Assembly: GCA_025210515.1 (NCBI GenBank) | Contig: JAOARM010000008.1 | Span: 1-45,712 of the forward strand | Length of the DNA stretch: 45,712 bases | Direction of reading: 5' to 3' | From: Vallitalea sp. | GTDB lineage: Bacteria > Bacillota > Clostridia > Lachnospirales > Vallitaleaceae | Shown: positions 25,584 through 35,095 of the stretch, piece by piece | Layout of the letters: every line of letters starts with the position of its first letter | Numbering within the stretch: the first letter of the stretch is position 1 | The notes under the pieces: model-generated | What the model saw: only the letters and a program-made list of their open reading frames with translations | What the model was told of the DNA's origin: nothing | The model's database searches: none | Translations under genes and position numbers: made by a program

Positions 25584-26160
25584 TTTGACTATACTTGATT
25601 CAAGGCAGAGTTATTATATTATCAATATGTACGATTTAATTTAATAATTACTTAATAGTTAATAATCTTATACTTATTTCAAGATAGTTATCGTATTAGT
25701 ATTTTTTTAACTTAACCCGCTAAGTAGGATGTTTATATGTAATTACTTCGTATGCTAATTTAGAATGTTATCAACTGGAAGTATGATTCGTGGTAAATCA
25801 CTTTATACTACAATAGATATATTATTCGCTATTGTAGAAAATAAACAAACAGTAGTAGAAACTATATATGTACTTTTATATATTAAAACAAACCCTGTAC
25901 TTAAATATCTTATTCACCTAATAATGTATTTATTAGTAGCAAGAGTCAAGGAAATTCCATTAAAATATGAAAAAGAAGTATATTACAAAATTTTCTAAGT
26001 TGAAAGATTACAGTGATATAATTTTCAACATTATTAAACAGGGTTCTATAAATGGGATAAATTATATTTCTCATATAGACCAACAGTATAAATACTTATT
26101 ATATAAGTTAAACATGGTCTAGATGAAATAAAAAAGACAATTAAGGAGGCTCACTAACTA
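25584..26160 (+). other. Spacer with toxin debris between paralogous immunity-like genes
   Basis: An ORF at 25765–25998 (77 residues) lacks a ribosome binding site and has no recognisable content. From about 26005 a frame reads DYSDIIFNII and INGINYISHIDQQYKYLLYKL, and after a one-base shift HGLDEIKKTIKEAH with a stop just before the next gene. This again looks like the broken end of a toxin preceding an immunity gene. Confidence 0.4.
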
Positions 26161-26568
26161 GTGAAAAAAATAACTAAAATTACAGTACTAATAATATTGA
26201 TGTTAGCCGCCATTTTTTTAATATTTCAATTCCAAGTTAAAAATAATCGTGTCATTACTTATGAACATTATACTACTGAATACACTAGAATGGTCACAAG
26301 TATTGTTAATGAGACAAAGGGATTATCAATAGAAGAAGCCTTATTAACAATAAAAAGCACCAAAAATTTAGAGAATATGAAAGAGTTAAAGAAGCTGGTC
26401 GATAAATGCGAAATTGAATTTAACAGTGATTCACAAAATAAAATCTTCTATCATAATTCTATAAAAAAACAATATGATGAATTAAATATGCTGTTCGGTG
26501 GTAGTTCAGATTTAAAAGAATTGGAAGATATATTAACGGGATTAAGAATTAAAATGTTTTATAATTAA
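26161..26568 (+). CDS. Small membrane-anchored protein, immunity-like (paralogue 2 of 3)
   Basis: The start is GTG at 26161, with AAGGAGG at 26143–26149. The 135-residue product has a membrane helix right at the N-terminus (ITVLIILMLAAIFLIFQF) and a helical outer domain (YTTEYTRMVTSIVNET, MKELKKLVDKCEIEF, YDELNMLFGG). Layout and size match its neighbours on both sides. There is no lipobox. It is probably an orphan immunity protein; the toxin end upstream is frameshifted. Confidence 0.6.
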   Translation: MKKITKITVLIILMLAAIFLIFQFQVKNNRVITYEHYTTEYTRMVTSIVNETKGLSIEEALLTIKSTKNLENMKELKKLVDKCEIEFNSDSQNKIFYHNSIKKQYDELNMLFGGSSDLKELEDILTGLRIKMFYN

Positions 26569-26678
26569 AAACAATAAAAAGTAAGTCTTATAGATTACAA
26601 AGCCATGAAATTAACAAGTAGTTGACATAGGATTAAAGAAAAAACGAAATAGACCAAAATATAAAGGAGAATCTATAA

Positions 26679-27113
26679 ATGAAGCAATTACCCACTAAAT
26701 GGAAAATCATTTTTCTAATAGTGTTAGTTACTCTAATTTTTGTGATTATATTTACAAAATATAAATCTAAAGTTAATCAAAATGAAGGTAACATAATATA
26801 TGAAGAATGTTATAATGCATATATGGAGAAATATAACCAATTGACCGAAGGTATTGATGAAACAAATGTTCATGAAAAAGTACAATTATTATATACGGAT
26901 GCAAATAAAGAGCTTATAGAAGAAATGGGAACTATAATTAATAAATATGATGATGAATTATCACGTTATGATGGTTATTATATTTTATACTTTAGATTTA
27001 AAGAGTTATATCAAGAGTTAAAGAATAATTTCTATAAACTAGAGAAATGGGATGAGTTAAGTTATTCAGAGCAAATAGAGATTAGTGTTTATTTTGTATT
27101 AGATGATTTCTAG
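26679..27113 (+). CDS. Small membrane-anchored protein, immunity-like (paralogue 3 of 3)
   Basis: AAAGGAG precedes the ATG at 26679. The product has 144 residues: membrane helix WKIIFLIVLVTLIFVIIF and an acidic, Tyr-rich helical outer domain (YEECYNAYMEKYNQLTEG, YYILYFRFKELYQELK). It is the third member of a tandem set with the same architecture. Behind it (27120–27300) a frame reading LKDGTTLHRGIVNGVQVGHI looks like further toxin debris. Confidence 0.6.
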   Translation: MKQLPTKWKIIFLIVLVTLIFVIIFTKYKSKVNQNEGNIIYEECYNAYMEKYNQLTEGIDETNVHEKVQLLYTDANKELIEEMGTIINKYDDELSRYDGYYILYFRFKELYQELKNNFYKLEKWDELSYSEQIEISVYFVLDDF

Positions 27114-27310
27114 TATGTATTGAAAATTAATTTACAAGAACACTCCAAAATAACAAAGACCAGCTAGTAAAAGTCAAGAGATAACGAAAGGAGAAATATA
27201 AACAAATCTCTTAATTAATAAATTGCATAGCAAGGCTGAAAGATGGAACTACTTTACACAGAGGTATTGTTAATGGAGTTCAGGTTGGTCATATAAATTC
27301 ATCTTATTTT

Positions 27311-28231
27311 TCAACAAATTCGTGATATTTGAGTTTTACATAAGCCTTTTTTTATTTTAAAATGTTTGGTAATATATGTATTTTTTACTATATTAATATT
27401 TTCCATATCATTTAATTCTAAATTAATATTTATCTCATTTTCAGAAGGAGCTCCATAAAATTTATATAACTGCTTATATGTGGGATGATTTTTATAATTA
27501 ATAATATAACATATTATTTTTATTCCTAAAAAAAGTACTATACTTAATAGTATTATAAGAAATAATATGTCCGGTAGTTCATATGAAGAAAAGTTTGTCA
27601 GTGTATCAAACTCATATATGAAAAGGTTATCAAGTTTATATCTCTGCCCCAATATTTTTTGTAGATCCTCTACAAGTATATGTTTAAGTGGCAAGAATAC
27701 ACCTATATGCATCTGGTTTGGCTTTATCTTAAAATCAGGTGATACCTTTGTAAGAAGAAGTACATTGCCAACATCAATTAAGATATACTTATGAGTCACA
27801 AGTGGTTTTGTAGGTTGAGTTCTTATTCCATCAATAGATAACGTGTAGTTAGTTTCGTAGGCTAAGCCTAAATCAAATTCATTAACTGACCTTATTTTGA
27901 ATTTATACTTATGGTTTTGTACATAAACACTGTTATAATCAAGCAGACTTTGTGCCTCTACATCAAATTCCCTTAGATTTTCAAGCTTATTTTTTAAGAG
28001 CGATACTATATCTTTTTTAGGTTGTTCCTCTTTACTACGGTCCATTAAAGTTAGAAGGTTTTCTTCAGTAAAAGCAATCTGATAATCCAATTTATGAGGT
28101 GCAAAAAAGAAATTTACGATTGTAGGTTGTATTTGTTTTAGATAATAAAAAAGAGAAAGAATAATGACAATATAGATAACTAATAAATTTACAATGTTTT
28201 TATTGATAAAATATTTTAAACTAAGTTTCAC
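27311..28231 (-). CDS. Membrane protein with a large outer domain, unknown
   Basis: A 306-residue protein with AGGAGG on the minus strand before the ATG at 28231. One helix lies near the N-terminus (NLLVIYIVIILSLFYYL) and a second at about residues 222–242 (ILFLIILLSIVLFLGIKII). The ~185 residues between them are presumably outside the cell, and a cytoplasmic tail follows. From memory, the YKQLYKFYG block after the second helix recalls proteins labelled DUF6709; I cannot verify this. It is transcribed against the neighbouring immunity-like genes, and its last residues meet the debris at 27300, so the C-terminus may be altered. Confidence 0.6.
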   Translation of the reverse strand: MKLSLKYFINKNIVNLLVIYIVIILSLFYYLKQIQPTIVNFFFAPHKLDYQIAFTEENLLTLMDRSKEEQPKKDIVSLLKNKLENLREFDVEAQSLLDYNSVYVQNHKYKFKIRSVNEFDLGLAYETNYTLSIDGIRTQPTKPLVTHKYILIDVGNVLLLTKVSPDFKIKPNQMHIGVFLPLKHILVEDLQKILGQRYKLDNLFIYEFDTLTNFSSYELPDILFLIILLSIVLFLGIKIICYIINYKNHPTYKQLYKFYGAPSENEININLELNDMENINIVKNTYITKHFKIKKGLCKTQISRIC

Positions 28232-28365
28232 GTTTTCCTCCTAATAATCAAAAAATTATCTGAAACAATTTAATCTTTATTCTATAGTATACATTTATTT
28301 GTGTATTTTTACAATAGTTTTATATTTTATATACGATTGATGACTCATAAAGTAATAATGTAAAC

Positions 28366-28413
28366 ACAAAAGAACTCATTTTAGATTATATTACCTAAAA
28401 TAAGTTCTTTTGT
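28366..28413. terminator. Long hairpin between the divergent genes at 28.2 and 28.7 kb
   Basis: ACAAAAGAACT plus ATTTTAG pairs with CTAAAAT plus AGTTCTTTTGT with one bulge. It lies upstream of both flanking genes, so it probably ends some other transcript or insulates the two. The remaining bases of 28232–28684 show nothing coding. Confidence 0.55.
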
Positions 28414-28684
28414 AACATCTCAGAAAGATGGATAATAGGTTAACCTTAAAATACCACTTAGATAACATCCAACTATAAAATATTTTATGTCTTCTGCATT
28501 GCCATATTTGATAGTCAGTTAAATTAATAGCTAAATTTTAAAAACAAATGTTTTCAACATATACTATAATTAAAAGTTTTCATATAAGGGAACTAATTTA
28601 ATTAAATACCGTCTAATTTATTAGTCGCCCAAATATCTGAGGTTACAATAAAATAAGTTATTAAAGAAAAAGGAGAGTTTTATA

Positions 28685-29620
28685 ATGAAAAAAAGCGTTA
28701 TGTCAATATTATTAGCATTATTACTATGTATATCACTAGGAGGTTGTGGAACAAGTAATAAATCTACAGTTGATAATAATGAAAGTGATAAAGTACATGA
28801 ATATTCAAGTTTAGATGTCCTTATGATGATGTTTGATAAAGTAGGAGTTAAACCTTATGAAACTATAAACGTATTAGATGAGAAAGCTTCACAGCAACAA
28901 TTAAATTACCAAAATATGCTTGATCAAAATCAAGAAAATATTGAAATAGAAGGATATATTTCAGGAGCATCTACAGTACCTATGATGATGCCTTCTACAC
29001 AGAATGTAACAGTATTACAATTTGAAGATAATACTAACTTTGAAAAATATAAGAAAGCTATTAAAGGTATTATGTATGCAGGAGTTTGTGTTTTACCAGC
29101 AGAAGAAACTATTCATATTGTAGAAAATGGGAACTTCATATGTTATATTTCAGCAGATGATAAAGGAGACGCATTTGAGAAAGCTTTTAAAGAGTTAGAT
29201 TTAGCAGTAAAACCAAAATATAATGATGATACTGTGTTAGATAAGGCTATAACTCTTTATAATAAGTACAAAGGTGATTATAATATTTCTGAATTAAACC
29301 AAGATATTAATCCAATATTTACAATAAACCCTTCATTTGACGGTGAGGTTGCTAAGTATGATTTTACAAATGATGATATAGAAGAGGGGTACTTTATTAG
29401 AAGTAAGGTTGATTATACACAATTAGATAAGCCAATTGAATTCTCAGCTTATGTTATAAAAGTAAAAGATTCACAAAAAGTTGATTTAGTAAAAGAAGCA
29501 GTAGAAAATGCATCCAAAATTGAAGGGTATGAAAACAAGTTCTTTATTTCAAAAGATGTTGAAACAAGTGTTGAGATAGATGGGAATTATGTTATTTTAA
29601 TAGCTAAAAAAGCTAAATAG
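28685..29620 (+). CDS. DUF4358-type lipoprotein
   Basis: This 311-residue lipoprotein has a signal peptide ending LGGC (Cys21), then an Asn/Asp-rich linker. The body carries two related halves: VTVLQFEDNTNFEKYKKAI with a following NGNFICYIS, and a second with VYVIKVKDSQKV-like (AYVIKVKDSQKVDLV) and GNYVILIAKKAK at the end. This repeats the DUF4358 pattern. In Clostridia such proteins are encoded with MBOAT and DHHW proteins, as here, and are thought to be accessory to acylation of exported polymers. AAAGGAGAG precedes the ATG. The next gene starts nine bases on. Confidence 0.75.
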   Translation: MKKSVMSILLALLLCISLGGCGTSNKSTVDNNESDKVHEYSSLDVLMMMFDKVGVKPYETINVLDEKASQQQLNYQNMLDQNQENIEIEGYISGASTVPMMMPSTQNVTVLQFEDNTNFEKYKKAIKGIMYAGVCVLPAEETIHIVENGNFICYISADDKGDAFEKAFKELDLAVKPKYNDDTVLDKAITLYNKYKGDYNISELNQDINPIFTINPSFDGEVAKYDFTNDDIEEGYFIRSKVDYTQLDKPIEFSAYVIKVKDSQKVDLVKEAVENASKIEGYENKFFISKDVETSVEIDGNYVILIAKKAK

Positions 29621-29629
29621 GAGAAGAAA

Positions 29630-31000
29630 ATGATATTTTCCAGTTTAATGTTTTTGATTTATTTTATGCCTGTTTTTTTGTTTCTATATTTTGCGCTTCC
29701 GAAATATAGAAACATTATTTTACTAGTATTTAGTATAATATTCTATTCCTTTGGTGAACCAGTTTATATTGTATTACTTTTTTTTAGTAGTTCAATAGAT
29801 TACATTTTATCTAGGAAACTCCAACAAACAGAAGAGAATTATAAAAGAAAAGTATTTCTATGGTGTAGTATATTATTAAATGTATTATTACTAGGATTTT
29901 TCAAGTATAGTGATTTTTTAATTAGCACAATCAATTATACTTTTAATATGGATTTTAATTTATTAAAGCTACCACTACCAATAGGTATTAGTTTTTACAC
30001 ATTTCAGACTATGTCATATACAATTGATGTATATAAAAATAATGTAAAAGCTAATAAATCTTATCTAAACTTTTTGATGTATGTGTCAATGTTTCCTCAA
30101 TTAATAGCAGGACCAATTGTAAGATACGTTGATATAGAAAAAGATTTGGATAGTAGAATAGTTTCTATAGAAAAATTCGACTTAGGAACTAAGAGATTAA
30201 TAATCGGTTTAGCCAAAAAAGTTATATTAGCAGATTCAATGAATCTAATGTATATTGACTTAATGAAAGCTAGTCCTTCTCAACTAGGATACTATTTAGC
30301 ATATTTAGCTTATGGATTACATATCTATTTTGATTTTTCTGGATATAGCGATATGGCTATAGGATTAGGAAAAATGATAGGATTTGATTTTCTAGAAAAC
30401 TTTAATTACCCTTATATATCAAAGTCAATATCAGAAGTATTTCGTAGATGGCATATTTCATTAGGAACGTGGTTTAGAGAATATGTATATATACCTTTAG
30501 GTGGAAGCAAAGTTGTAAAATGGAAAATAATAAGAAATCTAATATGCGTTTGGTTAATTACTGGTTTGTGGCATGGAGCTAGTACTAACTATATACTATG
30601 GGGATTATATTTTAGTATTTTTATTATAGCAGAAAAAACTATTTTAAGAAAAATATCTATTCATATACCTACAATGATTAGACATGTATATGTATGTATA
30701 ATAATGATTTTTTCATGGGTTATTTTTGCTAATACGGATATGAATATAATAAGAGAAACGTATAGTTATATGTTTGGAGTAAAATATATAAGTTTAATAT
30801 CAAAAGAAATGATATTTACTATAAGAAACTACAGCGTTCTACTTATAATATCACTTATATCAGCAACACCAGTAACAAAAAAACTTTTTAATAAGATACC
30901 AGACCTATTGAACAATTTAATATATATAATATTATTTATATTGTGCATCTGTATAATAAGTGACTCTAACTATAGTCCATTTATTTACTTTAGATTTTAG
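29630..31000 (+). CDS. MBOAT family O-acyltransferase (AlgI/DltB-like)
   Basis: This 456-residue multi-spanning enzyme moves acyl groups (usually acetyl) across the membrane to an exported polymer. The conserved stretches are all present: LLKLPLPIGISFYTFQTMSY, PQLIAGPIVRY, the motif RRWHISLGTWFREYVYIPLGGS and WLITGLWHGAS with the catalytic His at residue 315. Length fits AlgI-type proteins. It sits between a DUF4358 lipoprotein and a DHHW protein, with gaps of 9 bases on each side, so the three form one operon. Confidence 0.95.
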   Translation: MIFSSLMFLIYFMPVFLFLYFALPKYRNIILLVFSIIFYSFGEPVYIVLLFFSSSIDYILSRKLQQTEENYKRKVFLWCSILLNVLLLGFFKYSDFLISTINYTFNMDFNLLKLPLPIGISFYTFQTMSYTIDVYKNNVKANKSYLNFLMYVSMFPQLIAGPIVRYVDIEKDLDSRIVSIEKFDLGTKRLIIGLAKKVILADSMNLMYIDLMKASPSQLGYYLAYLAYGLHIYFDFSGYSDMAIGLGKMIGFDFLENFNYPYISKSISEVFRRWHISLGTWFREYVYIPLGGSKVVKWKIIRNLICVWLITGLWHGASTNYILWGLYFSIFIIAEKTILRKISIHIPTMIRHVYVCIIMIFSWVIFANTDMNIIRETYSYMFGVKYISLISKEMIFTIRNYSVLLIISLISATPVTKKLFNKIPDLLNNLIYIILFILCICIISDSNYSPFIYFRF

Positions 31001-31009
31001 GAGTGTGCT

Positions 31010-32068
31010 ATGAAAAGATATATAACAGGAATTAGCTTTATGATAATTATAAGTGTATTAATGATTAGTAATATTGTAGCTCCTGATAAAGCTCTTTCCC
31101 AATTTCAAAAAAGGAGACTTCAAATGTTTCCTGAGATTTCAAGAGAAAATTATTTTAGTGGAAAGTTTTTCAAGGAACTAGACACATACGTTAAAGATCA
31201 AGAAATATTTAGTGAAGAATTTAGCAAAATTGTTTCTTATGTTAATTACAATATATTACGCAAAATAGAGAATAAGAACATAGTAAAATATAACCAATCA
31301 TTATATGAAGCAATAAAATTAAATGAAAATAATATAAATGATTTTAATAATAATATTATGAAGTTGAAATATAGCTTAGATAATAAAAACCAGTATACGG
31401 TTATTGTTCCAGACAAAAGTTTTTATCTTGATAATAACTTTATTCATTTAGATGATAAAGTATATAAGAATCTAAAATTTGATTTTATAGATTATTACAA
31501 TATATTAGATGAAAAAGATTTCTATAAAACGGATATTCATATAACTAATAAAGGAAGTTATGAGATATATTTACAGTTAAAAAAACAAATGAATCTAGAG
31601 AATAATTATGAAACTGATTTTATAAAAGTATCAGATGATTTTCTAGGTTATTATGCTATAAAATCTATGTATACTGATACAAAAGATATAATATATCAGC
31701 CAAGTAATAATATAATAGATAATCTTATTGTAACATATATGGATTATGATGGTGAATATACTAGTCATGTAGGATGTTATTTTGATGAACATCTAGATAC
31801 TAATGATAAGTACTCATTTAATCTTAATGGAAATAAGCCTATAACTATTATAGAGAATAAACAATGTGAAAATAATCGTGAGTTGGTAATTATAAAAGAC
31901 AGTTATGGATTAACAATTGCACCTTTTTTAGCTCAGCATTATAAAAAAGTTACAATGATTGATCCAAGAATGATACCAATTGATTTTGTTAACAATTATG
32001 TAGATAATGAAACAGAAATTTTATATTATTATGGATTTAAGTCTGTTAATGATGGAAAAATGTTCTAA
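31010..32068 (+). CDS. DHHW/AlgX-like SGNH-type protein with altered motif
   Basis: A 352-residue protein with an N-terminal membrane anchor (ISFMIIISVLMISNIVA). It lies outside the cytoplasm and is presumed to hand acyl groups from the MBOAT partner to the polymer. Family marks are the SQFQKRRLQMFPEISREN opening, the KDSYGLTIAPFLAQHY block with the probable nucleophile Ser, and the motif that normally reads TDHHW. Here it reads YKTDIHITNKGSYEIY, so the second residue is Ile and Trp is replaced by Ile, while the Asp and the second His remain. The rest is complete. GGAG precedes the start. Confidence 0.85.
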   Translation: MKRYITGISFMIIISVLMISNIVAPDKALSQFQKRRLQMFPEISRENYFSGKFFKELDTYVKDQEIFSEEFSKIVSYVNYNILRKIENKNIVKYNQSLYEAIKLNENNINDFNNNIMKLKYSLDNKNQYTVIVPDKSFYLDNNFIHLDDKVYKNLKFDFIDYYNILDEKDFYKTDIHITNKGSYEIYLQLKKQMNLENNYETDFIKVSDDFLGYYAIKSMYTDTKDIIYQPSNNIIDNLIVTYMDYDGEYTSHVGCYFDEHLDTNDKYSFNLNGNKPITIIENKQCENNRELVIIKDSYGLTIAPFLAQHYKKVTMIDPRMIPIDFVNNYVDNETEILYYYGFKSVNDGKMF

Positions 32069-32104
32069 GGAGTTATTGGATAATATAGTATCCGTAACTC
32101 CTTT
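32067..32104 (+). terminator. Terminator of the acylation operon
   Basis: AAGGAGTTA (32067–32075) pairs with TAACTCCTT (32095–32103), extended inside by GGATA/TATCC. It is directly behind the DHHW stop codon. Confidence 0.85.
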
Positions 32105-32179
32105 ACTTTATTGACAAACAATAAAACATATAATAGTATTAGATTACATTAATTTAACAAGACTATTAAGGAGCAGATT

Positions 32180-32815
32180 ATGAGACTAAGAAGTATTAAA
32201 AATGCTGATGAAAGATTAATAGAACATCCAAGAATTGTACATAACGAAAAAGAAAATAGAGGAAAATGGAAAGAAATATTTGATAATGATAATCCAATAC
32301 ATATAGAAATTGGAATGGGTAAAGGACAGTTTATATCAACTATGGCTAAAAATAATCCCAATATTAATTATATAGGATTTGAAAAATTCACTAATGTATT
32401 AGTAAGAGCTTTAAAAAATCTTAATGAAGAAAATGTTAATAATGTATTAGCAGTTAGAATGGACGTAGAAGAGATATTAGAGGTTTTTGAAGAAAGTGAG
32501 ATAGATAGAATTTATCTTAATTTTTCTGATCCATGGCCAAAAGATAGACATGAAAAGAGAAGATTAACTCATCATGGATTTTTAGAGAGATATAATTCCA
32601 TATTATCTCCTAATGGAACAATATGCTTCAAAACAGATAATAAAGATTTATTTGATTTTTCTTTAGAAGAAATAGAAAAACACGGCTGGAAACTGAAAAA
32701 AGTAACAAGAGATTTACATAGTAGTGTATATGTTGAAGGAAATGTAATGACAGAATATGAAGAAAAATTTGTAAGTCTTGGTATGCCTATTTATAGACTC
32801 GAAGCATCCAGATAA
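32180..32815 (+). CDS. trmB: tRNA (guanine-46-N7)-methyltransferase
   Basis: This 211-residue AdoMet-dependent enzyme makes m7G46 in tRNA. Visible marks are the AdoMet site IHIEIGMGKGQFISTMA, the NYIGFEKFTNVLVRAL block and the signature LNFSDPWPKDRHEKRRLTH. Length is standard for Gram-positive TrmB. AAGGAG precedes the ATG. A TTGACA at 32111–32116 with TAGTAT 17 bases later (32134–32139) could be its promoter, just behind the upstream terminator. Confidence 0.96.
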   Translation: MRLRSIKNADERLIEHPRIVHNEKENRGKWKEIFDNDNPIHIEIGMGKGQFISTMAKNNPNINYIGFEKFTNVLVRALKNLNEENVNNVLAVRMDVEEILEVFEESEIDRIYLNFSDPWPKDRHEKRRLTHHGFLERYNSILSPNGTICFKTDNKDLFDFSLEEIEKHGWKLKKVTRDLHSSVYVEGNVMTEYEEKFVSLGMPIYRLEASR

Positions 32816-32978
32816 ATATTAGCAAAGGTTTAAGTCTTTTTATATAATGATATTGTTTTTGATATAATCATATTGAGTTAGAAGTATATTATAACTTAGC
32901 AATCAAGCGTTAAAAACATGTAATATTTTTACTTATAATACATACCTTTAATATGAGAAGTATATAGGGGGTATGATA

Positions 32979-33590
32979 ATGTTAGAAGATATAGAAGATA
33001 TTAATAATGAAAAGTTTACTTATACAGGGAAAATAATAGAAATAAAAGATACTAATGAAATAGTTGTTAATATATTAAACTCTAAAAAATCAATAAATAT
33101 AAAACTAACAGATAACACTACATTTGATGAGAACATTTCAAATGATTTTATACTAGGAAATATAATTATATTTGAGACAACAAATTGTTTAACTGTTAAT
33201 GAAGACGATACGTTAGAATTAGATATAACTAGAATTATTGCCAATGAAAAAGATGAAATAATTACAGTAGATAAAAGAGAAGCTATTAGTAGTAGCATAG
33301 GAATTTTTCCTAATGTAATATTAGAAGAAGAGAAACAAATTACAGTTAAGAAAGATAAGATTATAGCCATTGCAGTACCAAAAGTTGATGAATGTTCATG
33401 GGAGCATATAATAGATAATGAAAATATTAGATTGATTAATGAAAGTTATGAAAAAGATATATCTGATAATGAAGAAGAACATTATTTAGCATTTGTAGCA
33501 GACAATATTGGAGATAGTGAACTTATATTACAGCTTACTAAAGATGATGAAATTATTAAAGAGTTAGTATATAAAATATATATTAATTAA
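32979..33590 (+). CDS. Hypothetical acidic protein of two beta-rich halves
   Basis: The ATG at 32979 is seven bases from AGGGGG; an ATG at 32973 is too close. The 203-residue product is strongly acidic, soluble and without a signal peptide. The N-terminal half (YTGKIIEIKDTNEIVVNIL, later NIIIFETTNCLTV) looks like an OB-type barrel. The C-terminal half (VDECSWEH, NIRLINESYE, HYLAFVADNIGDSELILQL) has the spacing of a chagasin-like beta fold, but this is a weak resemblance. The function is unknown. Confidence 0.6.
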   Translation: MLEDIEDINNEKFTYTGKIIEIKDTNEIVVNILNSKKSINIKLTDNTTFDENISNDFILGNIIIFETTNCLTVNEDDTLELDITRIIANEKDEIITVDKREAISSSIGIFPNVILEEEKQITVKKDKIIAIAVPKVDECSWEHIIDNENIRLINESYEKDISDNEEEHYLAFVADNIGDSELILQLTKDDEIIKELVYKIYIN

Positions 33591-33741
33591 CATATAATAG
33601 TTAACATAACTTAGTGGATTGCTTTTGGTAATACATATATAATTAAAAGCTAATGTGACATTGTTATTATATGCTGAATATAATATACTAAACATAATAT
33701 TGAATGTAATATTACATTCATTCAATGAATAGGAGTGCTAT

Positions 33742-33894
33742 ATGAAGTTCTCTGAGAAGGTAAAGTATAAATACCTACAAGAAAGTTATGGAAAAAAACA
33801 TAGTAAGAAAAAGCAATATAATATTGTTAAGACTATAGATGAATTAGATAATTATATAGAAAAAAATTTAAAGAAAATATTCAAATCAAAATGA
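33742..33894 (+). CDS. Small lysine-rich protein (50 aa)
   Basis: A short gene with AGGAG seven bases before its ATG and a hairpin directly at its end. The product begins MKFSEKVKYKYLQES and is about one third Lys/Arg, with a coiled or helical second half (DELDNYIEKNLKKIF). There is no membrane segment. The clean ribosome binding site and following hairpin support a real gene; the function is unknown. Confidence 0.55.
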   Translation: MKFSEKVKYKYLQESYGKKHSKKKQYNIVKTIDELDNYIEKNLKKIFKSK

Positions 33895-33918
33895 GCAGCT
33901 AATAAATATAACTGCTCA
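33890..33918. terminator. Terminator between the small gene and the CPBP gene
   Basis: ATGAGCAG (33891–33898) pairs with CTGCTCAT (33911–33918) around a 12-base loop. It sits between converging genes and can serve both. Confidence 0.7.
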
Positions 33919-33934
33919 TTAATAATATAGTTAA

Positions 33935-34891
33935 TTATAATAGTGATGGCAATATCTCATTAATAAACACAAAACCAATGAATAATATCACTGAAGTAAT
34001 AAGATATCCATCAAATATCTTCTCTTGTTTTTGTATATTGTTAGGTATTTCATCGGTAGCCTTTGTAAATAATTCTTGTTTATTATTATATTTAATAGCT
34101 AAACGGAAAAACAAATAAACTAATGGTAAAGTAACAAGCGTTAACATTAATGATGGTATAATAAGTGATAGTATAGTTGATTTTGTAACTGTTTGATTAG
34201 CAAGTATGTCATAATCAACATAATTTTCAGCCAAATCTTGCATTAATATTGAAAATTTCAATAAGCACATCTGTAAACCATTTATTAAAAAGTGTACAAG
34301 CATACTTGAGTAAATTGAACCTGTTATCTTAACAAGAAAACTTAGAACTATTCCCATAAAAAATGCATAAGAAAACTGATTTCCATTAAGATGAAGCATA
34401 CCAAAACATAAACCACTAACTAGAGCAGCTTTCATAATAGTTGTATTCTTATAATTAGAAAGTAATATACCTCTAGTGATTATCTCTTCGTTAATTGCAG
34501 GAAGAACTGCAACAAGTAATAATAATAGCCATAGTGGAAAACTTGCCAAAGCTGAAATAGTATCAGTTACTTTGTTTTCAAAAAATAGTTGAGATATAAG
34601 ATTAACTAATCCCATAAAAGGCTGTATAAATATACCAATACCGATAGTTAATAATATATTAATACCATCAAGTCTATTTAACATTAGCGTTTCTTTAACA
34701 GAAGCCTTTGTTATAATAAAATATAAAATAATAGGAACAGTAAGAAATAGTAATTGTGGAATTAGAATTAAACTACTTTCATTTAATGGTATATGTAGTT
34801 TTTGGATTATAAAACCAATAGCTCTTGAGCCAACAATCATCAATAATAATATTATTAAAATAAATTTATTACCACGTTTTGTAGAATACAT
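33935..34891 (-). CDS. CPBP family intramembrane metalloprotease
   Basis: A 318-residue membrane protein with about eight helices. The CPBP (CAAX protease and bacteriocin-processing) motifs are present: EEIITR (E135, E136, R140), FGMLHL with H167, and HFLIN with H200. These residues form the glutamate/histidine active site of Rce1-type proteases. Bacterial members are linked to peptide maturation or immunity to bacteriocins; no bacteriocin gene is next to it. GGATGATG precedes the ATG on the minus strand. It diverges from the antiporter gene. Confidence 0.92.
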   Translation of the reverse strand: MYSTKRGNKFILIILLLMIVGSRAIGFIIQKLHIPLNESSLILIPQLLFLTVPIILYFIITKASVKETLMLNRLDGINILLTIGIGIFIQPFMGLVNLISQLFFENKVTDTISALASFPLWLLLLLVAVLPAINEEIITRGILLSNYKNTTIMKAALVSGLCFGMLHLNGNQFSYAFFMGIVLSFLVKITGSIYSSMLVHFLINGLQMCLLKFSILMQDLAENYVDYDILANQTVTKSTILSLIIPSLMLTLVTLPLVYLFFRLAIKYNNKQELFTKATDEIPNNIQKQEKIFDGYLITSVILFIGFVFINEILPSLL

Positions 34892-35013
34892 ATTTTCATC
34901 ATCCTTTCATGTCAAATTTAGAATATATATTGAATCCGTTCGTAGGTCTTAACCTAATATAGCATATGATAATTAGATATTCAACTATTATACAAACTTA
35001 CTTTTCCATAATC

Positions 35014-35042
35014 TTGAAATAGCTAATATAAAGTGGTATATT
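35014..35042 (+). promoter_or_regulatory. Putative promoter of the antiporter gene
   Basis: TTGAAA (35014–35019), 17-base spacer, TATATT (35037–35042), ending 53 bases before the start codon. Confidence 0.5.
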
Positions 35043-35095
35043 AGAGTTAACATATAATAGTATTATATTTGCATAAGATAAGAAAGGAAGAAATA

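Noticed and set aside
25765..25998. 77-codon plus-strand frame
   Set aside because: It has no binding site, no recognisable content and lies in toxin debris; kept only as a note in the spacer entry.
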